From NCBI RefSeq assembly GCF_000013365.1, contig NC_007778.1, positions 2,976,001 through 3,040,000 of the forward strand: DNA of 64,000 nt, given 5' to 3'. Position numbers and translations under genes: made by a program. Below are positions 31,321 through 41,668 of the stretch, piece after piece. The notes under the pieces were generated by a model that did no database searches, was not told the DNA's origin, and saw nothing but the letters and a program-made list of their open reading frames with translations. Origin of the DNA: Rhodopseudomonas palustris HaA2 (lineage in GTDB: Bacteria > Pseudomonadota > Alphaproteobacteria > Rhizobiales > Xanthobacteraceae). Numbering within the stretch: position 1 is the first letter of the stretch; every line of letters starts with the position of its first letter.

Positions 31321-31400
31321 GCGCCATCGATCCGCCGCGGTGGCAACGCGCCGGGCGGCGCACGACAACAAATCATAAAAAGAAAACAGGGGAGCGCACC

Positions 31401-32966
<1,566 letters not shown>

Positions 32967-33297
32967 GATTTTTCTCGAATTGCGCGAGGTAAGGTTCCGG
33001 TCACCTTAAAGGGTTCGGTCAGGTCCGTTACGGGAATCTTTCGAATTCTAACGAAGCTGTTCTCAAATGCGACAGGGGGGGGCGAGGGAGCTTGGAATCC
33101 GGCCGCATCCGTCAACGAAAGGTTGCAAGAAGTGGCCGATTTGCAGGCTTAATCCGCGATTCACTGTCTTCAATTCATGATCTCTTTATTGTCTTATTTA
33201 AGCCGATCTTCAAACGCCCCGATTAAGTTGGACCTATCAGACGGGACACAAGTTTCGTCGAATAAGTCGATCATAAAAAGACGACAGGGGAAGTGTC
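32967..33297. other. Intergenic region upstream of the LdtR-like regulator gene
   Basis: No gene is visible. A G-tract (33077-33083) and a small palindrome TTCG-N8-CGAA (33047-33062) lie in the first part. The last 130 bases are AT-rich compared with the surroundings and probably contain the promoter and operator of the downstream regulator, but I see no clear box. Confidence 0.45.
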
Positions 33298-33816
33298 ATG
33301 ATCAAAGCCGTTGCCACGGCAGCCGAAGCCGCCGCGCCCGCAGTCGCAGGACAAGCGCCGGTCCAGCCGCTCTATCTCGAGGCCCTGACGCTGGTGGAGC
33401 GGCTGCATCGCCGCCTGCTCGACGTCATCAAGGACGAATTCGACCGCCGCGGTCGCGCCGATATCAACTCGGTGCAGGCGCTGCTGCTCTACAACATCGG
33501 CGACAAGGAACTGACCGCCGGCGAGCTGCGCACGCGCGGTTACTATCTCGGCTCCAACGTCTCCTACAATCTGAAGAAACTCGTCGAACTCGGCTTCCTC
33601 GATCATCAGCGCTCGCGCGTCGATCGCCGCTCGGTGCGGATCCGTCTCACCGCGCAGGGCCAGGAAGTCCGTCACATCGTCGACGCGCTGTATCAGAAGC
33701 ACGTCAAGACGGTGGAGCAGGTCGGCGGCATTTCCAGCGAGGAATTCGCCACGCTGAACAAGTCGCTGCACCGGCTCGAGCGGTTCTGGACCGACCAGAT
33801 CCTGTACCGGCTCTGA
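33298..33816 (+). CDS. LdtR-like winged-helix (MarR family) regulator
   Basis: This 172-residue regulator has a central MarR-type winged helix: INSVQALLLYNIGDKELTAGEL, then the recognition region TRGYYLGSNVSYNLKKLVELGFLDHQRSRVDRRSVRIRLTAQG. The sequence fits LdtR, conserved in Rhizobiales and described in Liberibacter as a regulator of an L,D-transpeptidase and osmotic tolerance. No L,D-transpeptidase gene is adjacent here, so the regulon is elsewhere. An AGGGGAAG ribosome site precedes the ATG, and a strong terminator follows. Confidence 0.83.
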   Translation: MIKAVATAAEAAAPAVAGQAPVQPLYLEALTLVERLHRRLLDVIKDEFDRRGRADINSVQALLLYNIGDKELTAGELRTRGYYLGSNVSYNLKKLVELGFLDHQRSRVDRRSVRIRLTAQGQEVRHIVDALYQKHVKTVEQVGGISSEEFATLNKSLHRLERFWTDQILYRL

Positions 33817-33915
33817 TTTCCGATCCGGGACGCGCCGACGCCGGCCGGCTTCACGCCGCGCCCGCCCGACCGAAGGTAGCACGCGCGCTCCCGTTCATCT
33901 CCAGGCTCTGTCGTC

Positions 33916-33947
33916 ATCGGCTCTCCGCAAGGGGAGCCGATTTTTTC
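33916..33947 (+). terminator. Rho-independent terminator after the LdtR-like gene
   Basis: An 11-base stem, ATCGGCTCTCC with GGGGAGCCGAT (one G-T pair), encloses the loop GCAA and is followed by a run of T. It lies about 100 bases after the regulator stop. Confidence 0.85.
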
Positions 33948-34040
33948 GTCGCCATCCCGCAGTGCCGAAATTTCCGGTCCCCGACGGGAACTTTTCGCCT
34001 CTGCCCGACTTGTCGAGTTGCGAAGCCGCTGGAGAGGGCG

Positions 34041-34268
34041 ATGCTGATCGAACGAGGATTGCGGGTCATGAATGTCGACGTGATCGGACGAGCTTACGAT
34101 ATCGCCGCCAATTATCTGCGCCGCACCGGGGCAATCGCCGACAATTCGGCGACCAACGACGCGCTGCTGGAATTGATCGTGCAGATGTTCCATCGCGGTG
34201 AGACCAATCCCATCAAGCTCGCCAACAAGGCGATTTCAAACTTCGAAGCCGCCAAGATGGCGGCGTGA
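34041..34268 (+). CDS. Small conserved hypothetical protein (75 aa)
   Basis: I do not recognise a named domain. The 75-residue chain is mostly helical, with VIGRAYDIAANYLRRTGAI, then DALLELIVQMFHRGETNPIKLANKAISNFEA. An AGAGGGCG ribosome site precedes ATG 34041; a second ATG (MNVDVIG, 34068) is nine codons in. A gene with this appearance is, from memory, common in Bradyrhizobiaceae. It is followed by a 71-residue gene 14 bases later, so the two are probably co-transcribed. Confidence 0.72.
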   Translation: MLIERGLRVMNVDVIGRAYDIAANYLRRTGAIADNSATNDALLELIVQMFHRGETNPIKLANKAISNFEAAKMAA

Positions 34269-34282
34269 ATCAGAGGCACCGC

Positions 34283-34498
34283 ATGCAACGAGCCGTCGAA
34301 CGCGTGATCCAGACCTACGGGCTGCTGACCAGCCGCGAAGCCGCGGAACAGGCGCAGGTCAAGGTCGAAAGCTACATCCGCACGCTGTTCGAGGCCGGCG
34401 AGACCGATGACAACCGCTTGACCGTCTGTGGTCTGGTGTATCTTCGCGAGCTCGACGGCAGTAATGATCCGGTCAAGGCGGGCTTCACCGGTCTCTGA
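34283..34498 (+). CDS. Small conserved hypothetical protein (71 aa)
   Basis: This 71-residue chain (MQRAVERVIQTYGLLTSREA...) is predicted to be helical with a short beta-like end (RLTVCGLVYLRELDG). No family is recognised. ATG 34283 is preceded by AGAGG seven bases upstream; an in-frame GTG at 34265 would overlap the previous stop. The segment TYGLLTSREAAEQAQVKVESYI has the look of a helix-turn-helix, but this is only a suggestion. Confidence 0.65.
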   Translation: MQRAVERVIQTYGLLTSREAAEQAQVKVESYIRTLFEAGETDDNRLTVCGLVYLRELDGSNDPVKAGFTGL

Positions 34499-34601
34499 AG
34501 CAATCGGTGTGATTGATCGGAGCCGAGGCAGTTCTTTCTGTTTTTGCGCGAGCCGACATCAATTTCGATGAAGACGCTCTGAAATGGAGTGGTGAGCGAC
34601 G

Positions 34602-35159
34602 ATGATACGTTGGGTTGCAGGATTGGTCGCAATCCTCCCGGCGATCGTCGTGTTCGCCGGCGCCGTCGCGGGCTCTGAAACGCCGCGCAAACGCTCGCTG
34701 ATAGAAGACTTCGGCATCAAGCGGATGTTCGGCTGGCCGCCGAATGGTCACGACGTGCTGCGGCTGATGCACGAATTCGACCTGGTGCAAATTCGTGCCG
34801 TCGGCATCGCCGCAACGCGCGGCAACGACGCCGTGCGGCGGTTCGCGCTGGAGCAGGCCGAGCGCGCGCAGCAGCGAGAAGCGGCGATCGTGCGGCTCAA
34901 CATGTTCGCGCTGCTCAACATCGATTTCGCCGCCGACCCCAGCCTGCTGCGGCGCAACGAACTCGCCGGCCTGCAAGGCGAGGTCGGGCAGGCGTTCATC
35001 CGCGACTACACGGTCAACCAGAAGGCCGACATCGCCGACACGATCGGCATGCTGCAACGCTATCTGCTCAACCCCGACAATGACGACGTCCGTCGTTTCG
35101 CCCAGCAGCAATTGCCGCTGCTGCAACAGGCGCGCGAGGAGCTTCAGCGGCTGCAGTGA
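34602..35159 (+). CDS. Exported helical protein of unknown function
   Basis: This 185-residue protein has a signal sequence or anchor (WVAGLVAILPAIVVFAGAVAG). The rest is almost entirely helical, with HDVLRLMHEFDLVQIRAVGIAA and a C-terminal QQQLPLLQQAREELQRL coiled-coil-like end. The layout resembles DUF4142 ferritin-like exported proteins, but the characteristic histidines are too few to assign it. A GGAGTGGTG site precedes the ATG. It stands alone, about 100 bases after the small-gene pair. Confidence 0.68.
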   Translation: MIRWVAGLVAILPAIVVFAGAVAGSETPRKRSLIEDFGIKRMFGWPPNGHDVLRLMHEFDLVQIRAVGIAATRGNDAVRRFALEQAERAQQREAAIVRLNMFALLNIDFAADPSLLRRNELAGLQGEVGQAFIRDYTVNQKADIADTIGMLQRYLLNPDNDDVRRFAQQQLPLLQQAREELQRLQ

Positions 35160-35167
35160 TCCGCGGG

Positions 35168-35353
35168 CGCGCCGGGATACTGGGTCGCCCGGTCGAGCCG
35201 GGCGATGACGGAGGTGAGAGGGCGGAAAGCCAAGGCTATCATCTCGGCGCCGTCATCCTGAGGCGCTCGCCCGCAGGGCGAGCCTCGAAGGATGTGGACA
35301 CGGGTGCGCGCGGCTCATCCTTCGAGGCTCGCTGCGCTCGCACCCAAGGATGA
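35168..35353. repeat. Composite hairpin repeat, two modules
   Basis: Module one (35168-35212) reads ATACTGGGTCGCCCGG, closes with CCGGGCGATGACG and matches the third module at 6351-6392. Module two (35247-35353) starts GTCATCCTGAGGCGCTCG and ends with its inverted form, ATCCTTCGAGGCTCG then AAGGATGAC, enclosing about 50 bases. These are dispersed intergenic repeats; no gene is seen. Confidence 0.7.
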
Positions 35354-35379
35354 CGCTATGCCGATTGATCGACCTGTCA

Positions 35380-35845
35380 AACAGCCACGCCCATTCGTTC
35401 TCGCGGCTCCGCTGAGCCCGAGTTTTGCACCCGTCGCTTCACAGCGAGGGGTGGGGGCGCGCCGGTCGGCGCGGGGTGTTGGTGGTTTCTCGCGATGGCT
35501 TTGCGGACCATCGCGCAACGCCTTCCGGCGCGCCCACCGCGGCGGTTTTTGGCATCGGGACCGTTCTTCCGGGACCACAGTGGAGCGGGATCTCCCCGGC
35601 CTTGCTGCGCCCGTCCAGCCACGAAGGCGGCAGCCGCTCGTAGTAGCGGCGGACGGTGACCTTCTGCCTCCCGGACGTGTGCTTGCGAGGCACAGCGCGC
35701 AGGACGCCGCGTCCGTCCGGCTTCGCTGACCAGTGTCAGCTTCACCGGGCTATCGTCCGCGCCGGTTTCCCGGCCCGTCCGATCTGTCCCGCTTTACAAG
35801 CGCCCTCGAGAAGCGCCCCTCACGGACAGGACATTGGGGAAATAA
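35380..35845. repeat. Long noncoding repeat, family-specific
   Basis: About 460 bases without a supportable gene on either strand. The start, AAACAGCCACGCCCATTCG followed by TTCTCGCGGCTCCG and AGCCCGAGTTTTGCA, is the opening of a repeat I have seen many times in Bradyrhizobium, Rhodopseudomonas and Nitrobacter intergenic DNA. The interior is GC-rich with several short inverted repeats, and the 3' edge falls near GACAGGACATTGGGG. Its role is unknown. The identification is from memory of the sequence style, not a search. Confidence 0.55.
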
Positions 35846-35959
35846 TCCTAGTTGATGCCTCCTGTCAACCGGAATTCGCGCCCCACCCCGAAATTCTTGC
35901 GGCGTCGTCGCCTCGGTGCGTTACAAGGCGCGGGAGATTTTCAGGAACAAGGCTGCGGC

Positions 35960-36166
35960 ATGGACAAGAAGGCGATGCGCGAAGAGGCCGAACGGCTGAT
36001 GCGCGAGGCGATGGCGAACCGCAAGGTGACGGTGAAGCAGGGCGACACCGTGATCATGGTGACCTGCGGCAAATGCGGCGCGCCGAACAAGGTCAAGGCG
36101 CCGAAGGGCGTCACCCGCGTCGGCTATGTCTGCAAGGAATGCGGGGCGAAGCAGGAAACGATGTGA
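35960..36166 (+). CDS. Small zinc-ribbon protein
   Basis: This 68-residue protein has a helical N-terminus (MDKKAMREEAERLMREAMA) and a zinc ribbon made by Cys36-x-x-Cys39 and Cys58-x-x-Cys61. That is a thioredoxin-like or rubredoxin-like knuckle pair around GKCGAPNKVKAPKG. Such proteins bind nucleic acid or another protein; the function is unknown. ATG 35960 is chosen since family-like sequence begins there. It lies after the long repeat, 74 bases before a GST gene on the same strand. Confidence 0.78.
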   Translation: MDKKAMREEAERLMREAMANRKVTVKQGDTVIMVTCGKCGAPNKVKAPKGVTRVGYVCKECGAKQETM

Positions 36167-36240
36167 GGGCGCATCGCGTTGGATGCGACGGCCGTTGATC
36201 GCGTTGCGGCCGCCGGCCAACGCCAGTCGCAAGGGTTCCG

Positions 36241-36867
36241 ATGCTGACGCTCCACCATCTCAACGACTCCCGCTCGCAGCGCATCCTGTGGCTGCTGGAA
36301 GAACTCGTCGCCCCGTATGAGTTGAAGCGCTACCAGCGCGACGCCGCCACGCGGCTGGCGCCGCCGGAGCTCGCCGCGGTGCATCCGCTCGGCAAATCGC
36401 CCGCGATCACCGACGGCGACCTAACGTTGATGGAGTCCGGCGCGATCGTCGACTACATCCTGCGCCGCTACGGCCGGGACAGCACGCTCCGCCCGACCGA
36501 GGGCACGCTGGAGTTCGAAGCCTATCAGGAATGGCTGCACTACGCCGAGGGCTCGGCGATGCTGCCGCTGATGCTGCAGCTCTATGTAGGGCGCCTGAAA
36601 GACGCCGCCGCGCCGCTGCAGCCGCGCATCGACAGCGAAATCGCCAACCATCTCGGCTTCGTCGAGGGCGCGCTGGAGGGCCGGCAGTTCTTCGTCGGCG
36701 ACAGCCTGACCGGCGCCGACATCATGATGAGCTTCGTTGCCGAAGTCGCCGGCTCGTTCGGGCGGCTCGGCCCGTATCCGGACCTGACCGCGTGGATCGG
36801 CCGCATGCACGCCCGGCCGGCGTTCCGGCGCAGCGTCGAGAAGGGCGGGGCGTATCGGCTGGGGTGA
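36241..36867 (+). CDS. Glutathione S-transferase
   Basis: This 208-residue enzyme has a thioredoxin-like N-terminal domain (LTLHHLNDSRSQRILWLLEEL; the serine in NDSRSQR is the likely glutathione-activating residue) with the cis-proline in GKSPAITDGDLTLMESGAI. The C-terminal helical domain includes VGDSLTGADIMMSFV, the conserved N-capping box. Its substrate is unknown. Unlike the GST at 22.8-23.4 kb, this one is intact. It borders the AT-rich TIR island downstream. Confidence 0.9.
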   Translation: MLTLHHLNDSRSQRILWLLEELVAPYELKRYQRDAATRLAPPELAAVHPLGKSPAITDGDLTLMESGAIVDYILRRYGRDSTLRPTEGTLEFEAYQEWLHYAEGSAMLPLMLQLYVGRLKDAAAPLQPRIDSEIANHLGFVEGALEGRQFFVGDSLTGADIMMSFVAEVAGSFGRLGPYPDLTAWIGRMHARPAFRRSVEKGGAYRLG

Positions 36868-37014
36868 GGTGAATCAGTCGTCGAAACGGCTAGAAGGCTT
36901 TTGTAGATGCGCTTCCACTGGTTCAGAGCGATTAACGGTTGTCCAGTCAGGGGACTCGCATTGTCGTAGATTTTGGCCGCTTCGACTGAAATTCCTACCG
37001 ACAGGTGAGGTTAA

Positions 37015-37893
37015 ATGACGGTCTTTATTAGTTACAATCATAGCGATGTTGGGTTTGTCGATTGGCTGGCCAACCGTCTTGTGTCTCGCAGGCACCATAT
37101 TTGGATGGATAGATGGGAATTGAATGTCGGAGATTCGTTGATATCAAGAGTGCAAGCCGCACTAACAGCATCTGATGCCATCATTATTGTTCTCTCGACG
37201 AATTCTATCGCGTCGGAATGGTGCAAGAAGGAGCTCAATTCAGGTATACTGCGTGAGCTTGAAGAAAAGCGAGTTCTGGTGTTGCCCTGCGTCATCGATC
37301 ACTGCACAGTTCCGTTATTTCTTAGAGAGAAACTATACGCTGATTTTAGAAAAGACAGAGAAGTGGCGCTCGATCAAGTTCACGACGCGCTCCTTCGGAT
37401 TACAAATCCTCAACAAGGAAGACTTGAAAGTCCGGATTTCCATACCGACTGGAGTTATGACTGGAGTAAAGGGCGTTCTTCGCGGCGGTGGTATTTTGAG
37501 TGGACGTTTGTAGATCACGGGCCCGCCATCGAATACTGCATACTCACGGAATGTAAGATTGCATGCAATCAATTAGCCTCTGACATGTTCCAGAATTTGG
37601 ACGAGGGTGCTCGTCAAGACTACATTCTCAGAGTATTCGCGCTGCTCGTCTCAGAAACCGCCAAACGGCAATCCAAAATTCGCATTCGGGACGCATTTCG
37701 GCAAATTGGAATGTTGGAAATGCTGGGCGGCTCCGATGATGAGGAGTGGCTTGTGGAGATATCAAGCCGGCGCATGGGGATAGACAATGGAAAAGACACG
37801 CTTGTGCACGTTGATCAAATACTTGAGCGAGCCCTTTCAGAAATGAATGTGAAGTTAGCGAAGCCTAACAGAGCCACGAAAGGGGAGCGCTAG
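37015..37893 (+). CDS. TIR-domain protein, candidate NAD-hydrolysing defence effector
   Basis: This 292-residue protein begins with a TIR domain (residues 1-125): FISYNHSD, WMDRWELNVGDSL, then SEWCKKEL, in which Glu73 matches the catalytic glutamate of NAD-cleaving TIRs. Residues 130-292 form a C-terminal region I do not recognise, with FHTDWSYDWSKG and WYFEWTF. The first 120 coding bases are 45% GC by count, against 65% in a sampled line of the gene before it, so the gene was probably acquired horizontally. AGGTGAGG precedes the ATG. Its stop overlaps the convergent vapB stop. Bacterial TIR proteins often serve in antiphage immunity, but no sensor gene is adjacent, so that role is inferred. 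Confidence 0.85.
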   Translation: MTVFISYNHSDVGFVDWLANRLVSRRHHIWMDRWELNVGDSLISRVQAALTASDAIIIVLSTNSIASEWCKKELNSGILRELEEKRVLVLPCVIDHCTVPLFLREKLYADFRKDREVALDQVHDALLRITNPQQGRLESPDFHTDWSYDWSKGRSSRRWYFEWTFVDHGPAIEYCILTECKIACNQLASDMFQNLDEGARQDYILRVFALLVSETAKRQSKIRIRDAFRQIGMLEMLGGSDDEEWLVEISSRRMGIDNGKDTLVHVDQILERALSEMNVKLAKPNRATKGER

Positions 37894-38144
37894 CGGTCTA
37901 GCCGAGCTGCCGGGGTGTCCCGGACGTTGTTTCCCTCACATGCGCCGTGATCGCTCGCAAAATCCTCGCTCGCCCGCGGTCCGTTCTCGAACCAATCGTC
38001 CCAGCGCTGCCCTTGCGGCACGATCAGGCGCGCGGCGCCGATCTTGATGATGTCGACCTTGCGTACGCCATTTGGGAAGGCGACGGCCTCGGGGAGGTCG
38101 ACGACCTGACGGCGATTGCGGGTGGTGACAATTGATTTTGCCAT
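37890..38144 (-). CDS. vapB: Orphan VapB-type antitoxin with altered C-terminus
   Basis: This 84-residue protein starts MAKSIVTTRNRRQVVDLPEA, an AbrB/SpoVT-like swapped-hairpin antitoxin, and continues VRKVDIIKIGAARLIVPQGQ and WDDWFENGPRASEDF. In related VapB proteins the tail runs on as a Glu/Asp-Arg-Asp-Gln-Pro stretch that binds the VapC toxin. Here it becomes SDHGACEGNN and ends tail-to-tail with the TIR gene. No VapC (PIN toxin) gene follows. I infer that the toxin gene and the antitoxin end were lost when the AT-rich island arrived. GAGGTGATC precedes the ATG. Confidence 0.72.
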   Translation of the reverse strand: MAKSIVTTRNRRQVVDLPEAVAFPNGVRKVDIIKIGAARLIVPQGQRWDDWFENGPRASEDFASDHGACEGNNVRDTPAARLDR

Positions 38145-38561
38145 GGGATCACCTCGGACGGACAAAACGCTCAGCAAAGAGAGCCGGCTGACGATTGTCG
38201 GCGCAACCTCAGATTGAGTCCAGCGCAGATGCTCCCGGCGGCATGAGGGGCTATTGGCGGACAACCCACGCTGTGCCTGGGGACCCCCACCCCCGACCCC
38301 TCCCCGCAAGGGGGAGGGGAGCGAAGGAGCCGCTCGGGCTCGACTTGCCGGGCGAATTCGCATCGCGCCCTCGCGCCTCACCCTCCTGCAAATCCCTCGC
38401 ATCCACCATATCTGGGTCTGACTGGGGCGCATGGCCGCAAATAGTGGCGGCGTCCTTGGCCGGCGGGTCCGGATATGCTATGGCGCAGCCGCCGCTTCCG
38501 AACCGCACCCGATGACCGTTCGCACCCGTGACACGCGGCTGCGGCGGTGGAGACATTGCCC
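38145..38561. repeat. Intergenic region with hairpin repeat before glyA
   Basis: No gene is supported. At 38277-38325 is a repeat of C-runs and G-runs, CCCCTCCCC-GCAA-GGGGGAGGGG, related to the element at 43440. The rest is unremarkable; the glyA promoter should lie in the last 150 bases. Confidence 0.55.
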
Positions 38562-39863
38562 ATGAGCACATCAGCCAAGCACACGTCCGCGCCCGACAGC
38601 TTCTTCTCCGCCTCGCTCGAGCAGGCCGATCCCGAGATCGCCGCTGCGATCAAGGGTGAGCTCGGCCGCCAGCGCCACGAGGTCGAGCTGATCGCCTCCG
38701 AGAACATCGTCAGCCGCGCCGTGCTGGAAGCGCAGGGCTCGGTGATGACCAACAAATATGCCGAGGGCTATCCGGGCGCGCGCTATTACGGCGGCTGCGA
38801 ATTCGTCGACGTCGCCGAGAATCTGGCGATCGAGCGCGCCAAGAAGCTGTTCGGCGCTGGTTTTGCCAACGTCCAGCCGAACTCGGGCAGCCAGATGAAC
38901 CAGGCGGTGTTCCTGGCGCTGCTGCAGCCCGGCGACACCTTCATGGGGCTCGATCTCGCCGCCGGCGGCCATCTGACCCACGGCGCGACCGTCAATATGA
39001 GCGGCAAGTGGTTCAAGCCGGTGCACTACACCGTGCGCCGCGAGGACGGCATCATCGACATGGATGCGGTCGCCAAGCTGGCCGAGGAGACCCGGCCGAA
39101 GCTGATCATCGCCGGCGGCTCGGCCTATTCGCGGGCCTGGGACTTCAAGCGCTTCCGTGAGATCGCCGACAGCGTCGGGGCCTATTTCATGGTCGACATG
39201 GCGCATTTCGCCGGCCTGGTGGCGGGCGGAGCGCATGCCTCGCCGGTGCCGCACGCCCATGTCTGCACCACCACCACCCACAAATCGCTGCGCGGCCCGC
39301 GCGGCGGCCTGATCCTCACCAACGACGAGGCGCTGGCCAAGAAGTTCAACTCGGCGATCTTTCCCGGTCTACAGGGCGGCCCGCTGATGCATGTGATCGC
39401 CGCCAAGGCGGTGGCGTTCAAGGAAGCGCTCCAGCCCGACTTCAAGGTCTACGCGAAGAACGTCGTCGAAAATGCAAAGGCGCTTGCGGAAACGCTGCGT
39501 GCGGCAGGCTTCGATCTGGTCTCCGGCGGCACCGACAACCATCTCATGCTGGTCGACCTGCGGCCGAAGGGGCTGAAGGGCAACGTCTCCGAGAAGGCGC
39601 TGGTCCGCGCCGCCATCACCTGCAACAAGAACGGGATCCCGTTCGACCCGGAAAAGCCGTTCGTGACCTCCGGCCTGCGGCTCGGCACTCCGGCGGCGAC
39701 GACCCGCGGATTCGGCGTCGCCGAGTTCCAGCAGGTTGGGAACCTGATCGCCGAAGTGCTGAACGCCATTGCGCAATCCCCCGACGGTGCCGCGCCGCTG
39801 GTGGAGGCCTCGGTGAAGCAGCGGGTCAAGGAATTGACCGACCGCTTTCCGATCTATCAGTAA
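38562..39863 (+). CDS. glyA: Serine hydroxymethyltransferase
   Basis: This 433-residue PLP enzyme interconverts serine and glycine and loads tetrahydrofolate with one-carbon units. The PLP lysine is in [13 protein letters not shown], and the family segments [27 protein letters not shown] and [12 protein letters not shown] are intact. I choose ATG 38562, nine bases after GGTGGAG; a GTG at 38547 is in frame. It heads a block of folate/flavin-related core genes, but a repeat separates it from nrdR. Confidence 0.97.
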   Translation: MSTSAKHTSAPDSFFSASLEQADPEIAAAIKGELGRQRHEVELIASENIVSRAVLEAQGSVMTNKYAEGYPGARYYGGCEFVDVAENLAIERAKKLFGAGFANVQPNSGSQMNQAVFLALLQPGDTFMGLDLAAGGHLTHGATVNMSGKWFKPVHYTVRREDGIIDMDAVAKLAEETRPKLIIAGGSAYSRAWDFKRFREIADSVGAYFMVDMAHFAGLVAGGAHASPVPHAHVCTTTTHKSLRGPRGGLILTNDEALAKKFNSAIFPGLQGGPLMHVIAAKAVAFKEALQPDFKVYAKNVVENAKALAETLRAAGFDLVSGGTDNHLMLVDLRPKGLKGNVSEKALVRAAITCNKNGIPFDPEKPFVTSGLRLGTPAATTRGFGVAEFQQVGNLIAEVLNAIAQSPDGAAPLVEASVKQRVKELTDRFPIYQ

Positions 39864-39871
39864 CTGACCAC

Positions 39872-39966
39872 CGTCATGCCCGGGCTTGACCCGGGCATCC
39901 ACGTCTTTACGGCGTGGCAGCGGGAGCAAGGCGTGGATGGCCGGGACGAGCCCGGCCATGACGGAG
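39872..39966. repeat. Hairpin repeat between glyA and nrdR
   Basis: Two inverted modules face each other: GTCATGCCCGGGCTTGACCC (39874-39893), GGGCATCCACG, then CGTGGATGGCCGGG closing with AGCCCGGCCATGACGG. The outer arms pair over about 90 bases. It resembles the element at 42298-42398 and belongs to the same intergenic family. Confidence 0.7.
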
Positions 39967-40007
39967 AAGGGGGCCAGCCCTCCGGAAAGCACTGAGGACG
40001 CGTCGAG

Positions 40008-40490
40008 ATGCGGTGCCCGAACTGCAACAGCCTCGATACCCAGGTGAAGGACTCCAGGCCCACCGAGGATTCCTCGGTGATCCGGCGGCGACGGGTCTGC
40101 ATCGCCTGCAATTTCCGCTTCACCACCTTCGAGCGGGTGCAGCTCCGCGAGCTGACGGTGATCAAGCGCAACGGCCGCCGGGTGCCGTTCGATCGCGACA
40201 AGCTGGTGCGCTCGCTGCAGATCAGCCTGCGCAAGCGGCCGGTCGAGCCGGAGCGGGTCGAGCAGATGGTATCGGCGATCGTGCGCGAGCTGGAAAGCGG
40301 CGGCGAGGCCGACATCTCGTCGGAGACCATCGGCGAGATCGTGATGGACCATCTGCGCAAGCTCGACGACGTCGCTTATGTGCGGTTCGCCTCGGTGTAT
40401 CGCAATTTCCGCGAGGCCAAGGACTTCGAGGCGGTGCTCGGCGAATTGTCCGGCGAGGAGGAGGCCCGGCCGGCGCTGGTCCGCAAATGA
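40008..40490 (+). CDS. nrdR: Transcriptional repressor NrdR
   Basis: This 160-residue regulator represses ribonucleotide reductase genes in response to ATP/dATP. It has an N-terminal zinc ribbon (Cys3, Cys6, Cys31, Cys34) and an ATP-cone ([23 protein letters not shown] to [10 protein letters not shown]). Its stop overlaps the ribD start in ATGA, so it shares a transcript with riboflavin genes, as in many proteobacteria. Confidence 0.97.
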   Translation: MRCPNCNSLDTQVKDSRPTEDSSVIRRRRVCIACNFRFTTFERVQLRELTVIKRNGRRVPFDRDKLVRSLQISLRKRPVEPERVEQMVSAIVRELESGGEADISSETIGEIVMDHLRKLDDVAYVRFASVYRNFREAKDFEAVLGELSGEEEARPALVRK

Positions 40491-41656
40491 TCTTCCGCAT
40501 CCTGGAAGACCAATATGCCGAGCGCGCCAAGGTCGAAAAGGCCGCCAAGGCAGCCGCCGCCACTGATCGCCGCTTCATGCAGCTCGCGCTGACGCTCGGC
40601 CGCCGTGGCCTCGGCCGCACTGGCACCAACCCCGCGGTCGGCGCGGTGCTGGTCAAGGACGGCGTCATCGTCGGCCGCGGCTGGACCCAGGACGGTGGCC
40701 GGCCGCACGCCGAAGTCGAAGCGCTGGCGCGGGCCGGCGAGGCCGCGCGCGGCGCGACGTTGTATGTGACGCTGGAGCCGTGCTCGCATCACGGCCGCTC
40801 GCCGCCCTGCGCCGATGCGATCATCGCCGCGGGCGTCGCCCGGGTGGTGTCGGCGATCGAGGATCCCAATCCGCTGGTGGGCGGGCAGGGCCATGGCAAG
40901 CTGCGCGCCGCCGGCATCGCGGTCGAGCTCGGGGTTTGCGTCGAGGAAGCCGCGCGCGATCACGCCGGCCATCTGTTGCGCGTGCGCGAGCAGCGTCCGC
41001 ATGTCGTGCTCAAGCTCGCAGTCTCGACCGACGACAAGATCGCGGCTGACGGCCGCAAGCCTGTGGCGATCACCGGCGAGGCTGCGCGGGCGCGGGTGCA
41101 TTTGCTGCGCGCGCAGTCGGATGCGATCCTGGTCGGGATCGGCACCGTGCTGGCCGACGATCCGGAACTGACCGTGCGGCTACCGGGAATGGCGAAACAA
41201 TCACCGATCCGCGTGGTGCTGGACCGCGCTCTGCGCATCCCGGGAGACAGCAAGCTGGTGCATTCGGCGCGGGCGACGCCGCTGTGGCTGATGGCATCCG
41301 AGATCGCCGAGCCGGCCGCGGCCGCGCGGCTCGGGGCGGCGGGGGCCGAGGTCATCCGCGCTCCCGATTGTCAACGAACGCCCGGACTCGACATCGCCGC
41401 AGTCCTGGCCGCTTTGTCCGAAAAGGGCGTCACCCGGCTCCTGGTCGAGGGCGGGGCGCGGGCCGCGCGGGCGTTCGTCGAGTCCGGTCTCGTCGACGAG
41501 ATCTGGCTGTTGCGTGGCGACAAGGCGATCGGCGAAGACGGCGTCGACGCCCTGGACGGTTTGCCGCTCGCCTCCATCACCGCGTCGTCGGCTTGGCGCG
41601 TCCGCGACAGCGAACGCCTCGGACCGGACACGCTCACGATTTTCGAACCGGCTTAA
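40487..41656 (+). CDS. ribD: Bifunctional riboflavin deaminase/reductase RibD
   Basis: This 389-residue protein carries out two steps of riboflavin synthesis: deamination of the diaminopyrimidinone and reduction of the ribosyl side chain. The deaminase zinc site is HAEVEAL with [11 protein letters not shown]. The reductase domain starts near [17 protein letters not shown] and ends [24 protein letters not shown]. An ATGA overlap with nrdR defines the start. The N-terminal ~25 residues ([20 protein letters not shown]) are an extension not found in all homologues. ribE follows after 12 bases. Confidence 0.95.
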   Translation: MIFRILEDQYAERAKVEKAAKAAAATDRRFMQLALTLGRRGLGRTGTNPAVGAVLVKDGVIVGRGWTQDGGRPHAEVEALARAGEAARGATLYVTLEPCSHHGRSPPCADAIIAAGVARVVSAIEDPNPLVGGQGHGKLRAAGIAVELGVCVEEAARDHAGHLLRVREQRPHVVLKLAVSTDDKIAADGRKPVAITGEAARARVHLLRAQSDAILVGIGTVLADDPELTVRLPGMAKQSPIRVVLDRALRIPGDSKLVHSARATPLWLMASEIAEPAAAARLGAAGAEVIRAPDCQRTPGLDIAAVLAALSEKGVTRLLVEGGARAARAFVESGLVDEIWLLRGDKAIGEDGVDALDGLPLASITASSAWRVRDSERLGPDTLTIFEPA

Positions 41657-41668
41657 GGTCTGCGTCTC

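Noticed and set aside
35380-35845. Overlapping open frames of 70-145 codons in the repeat region
   Set aside because: Several frames are open on both strands at once because of high GC; none has a ribosome site or family resemblance.
37015-38144. Complete toxin-antitoxin system made of TIR and VapB
   Set aside because: The genes converge, the TIR is not a PIN toxin, and VapB's tail is truncated; nothing supports a functional pair.
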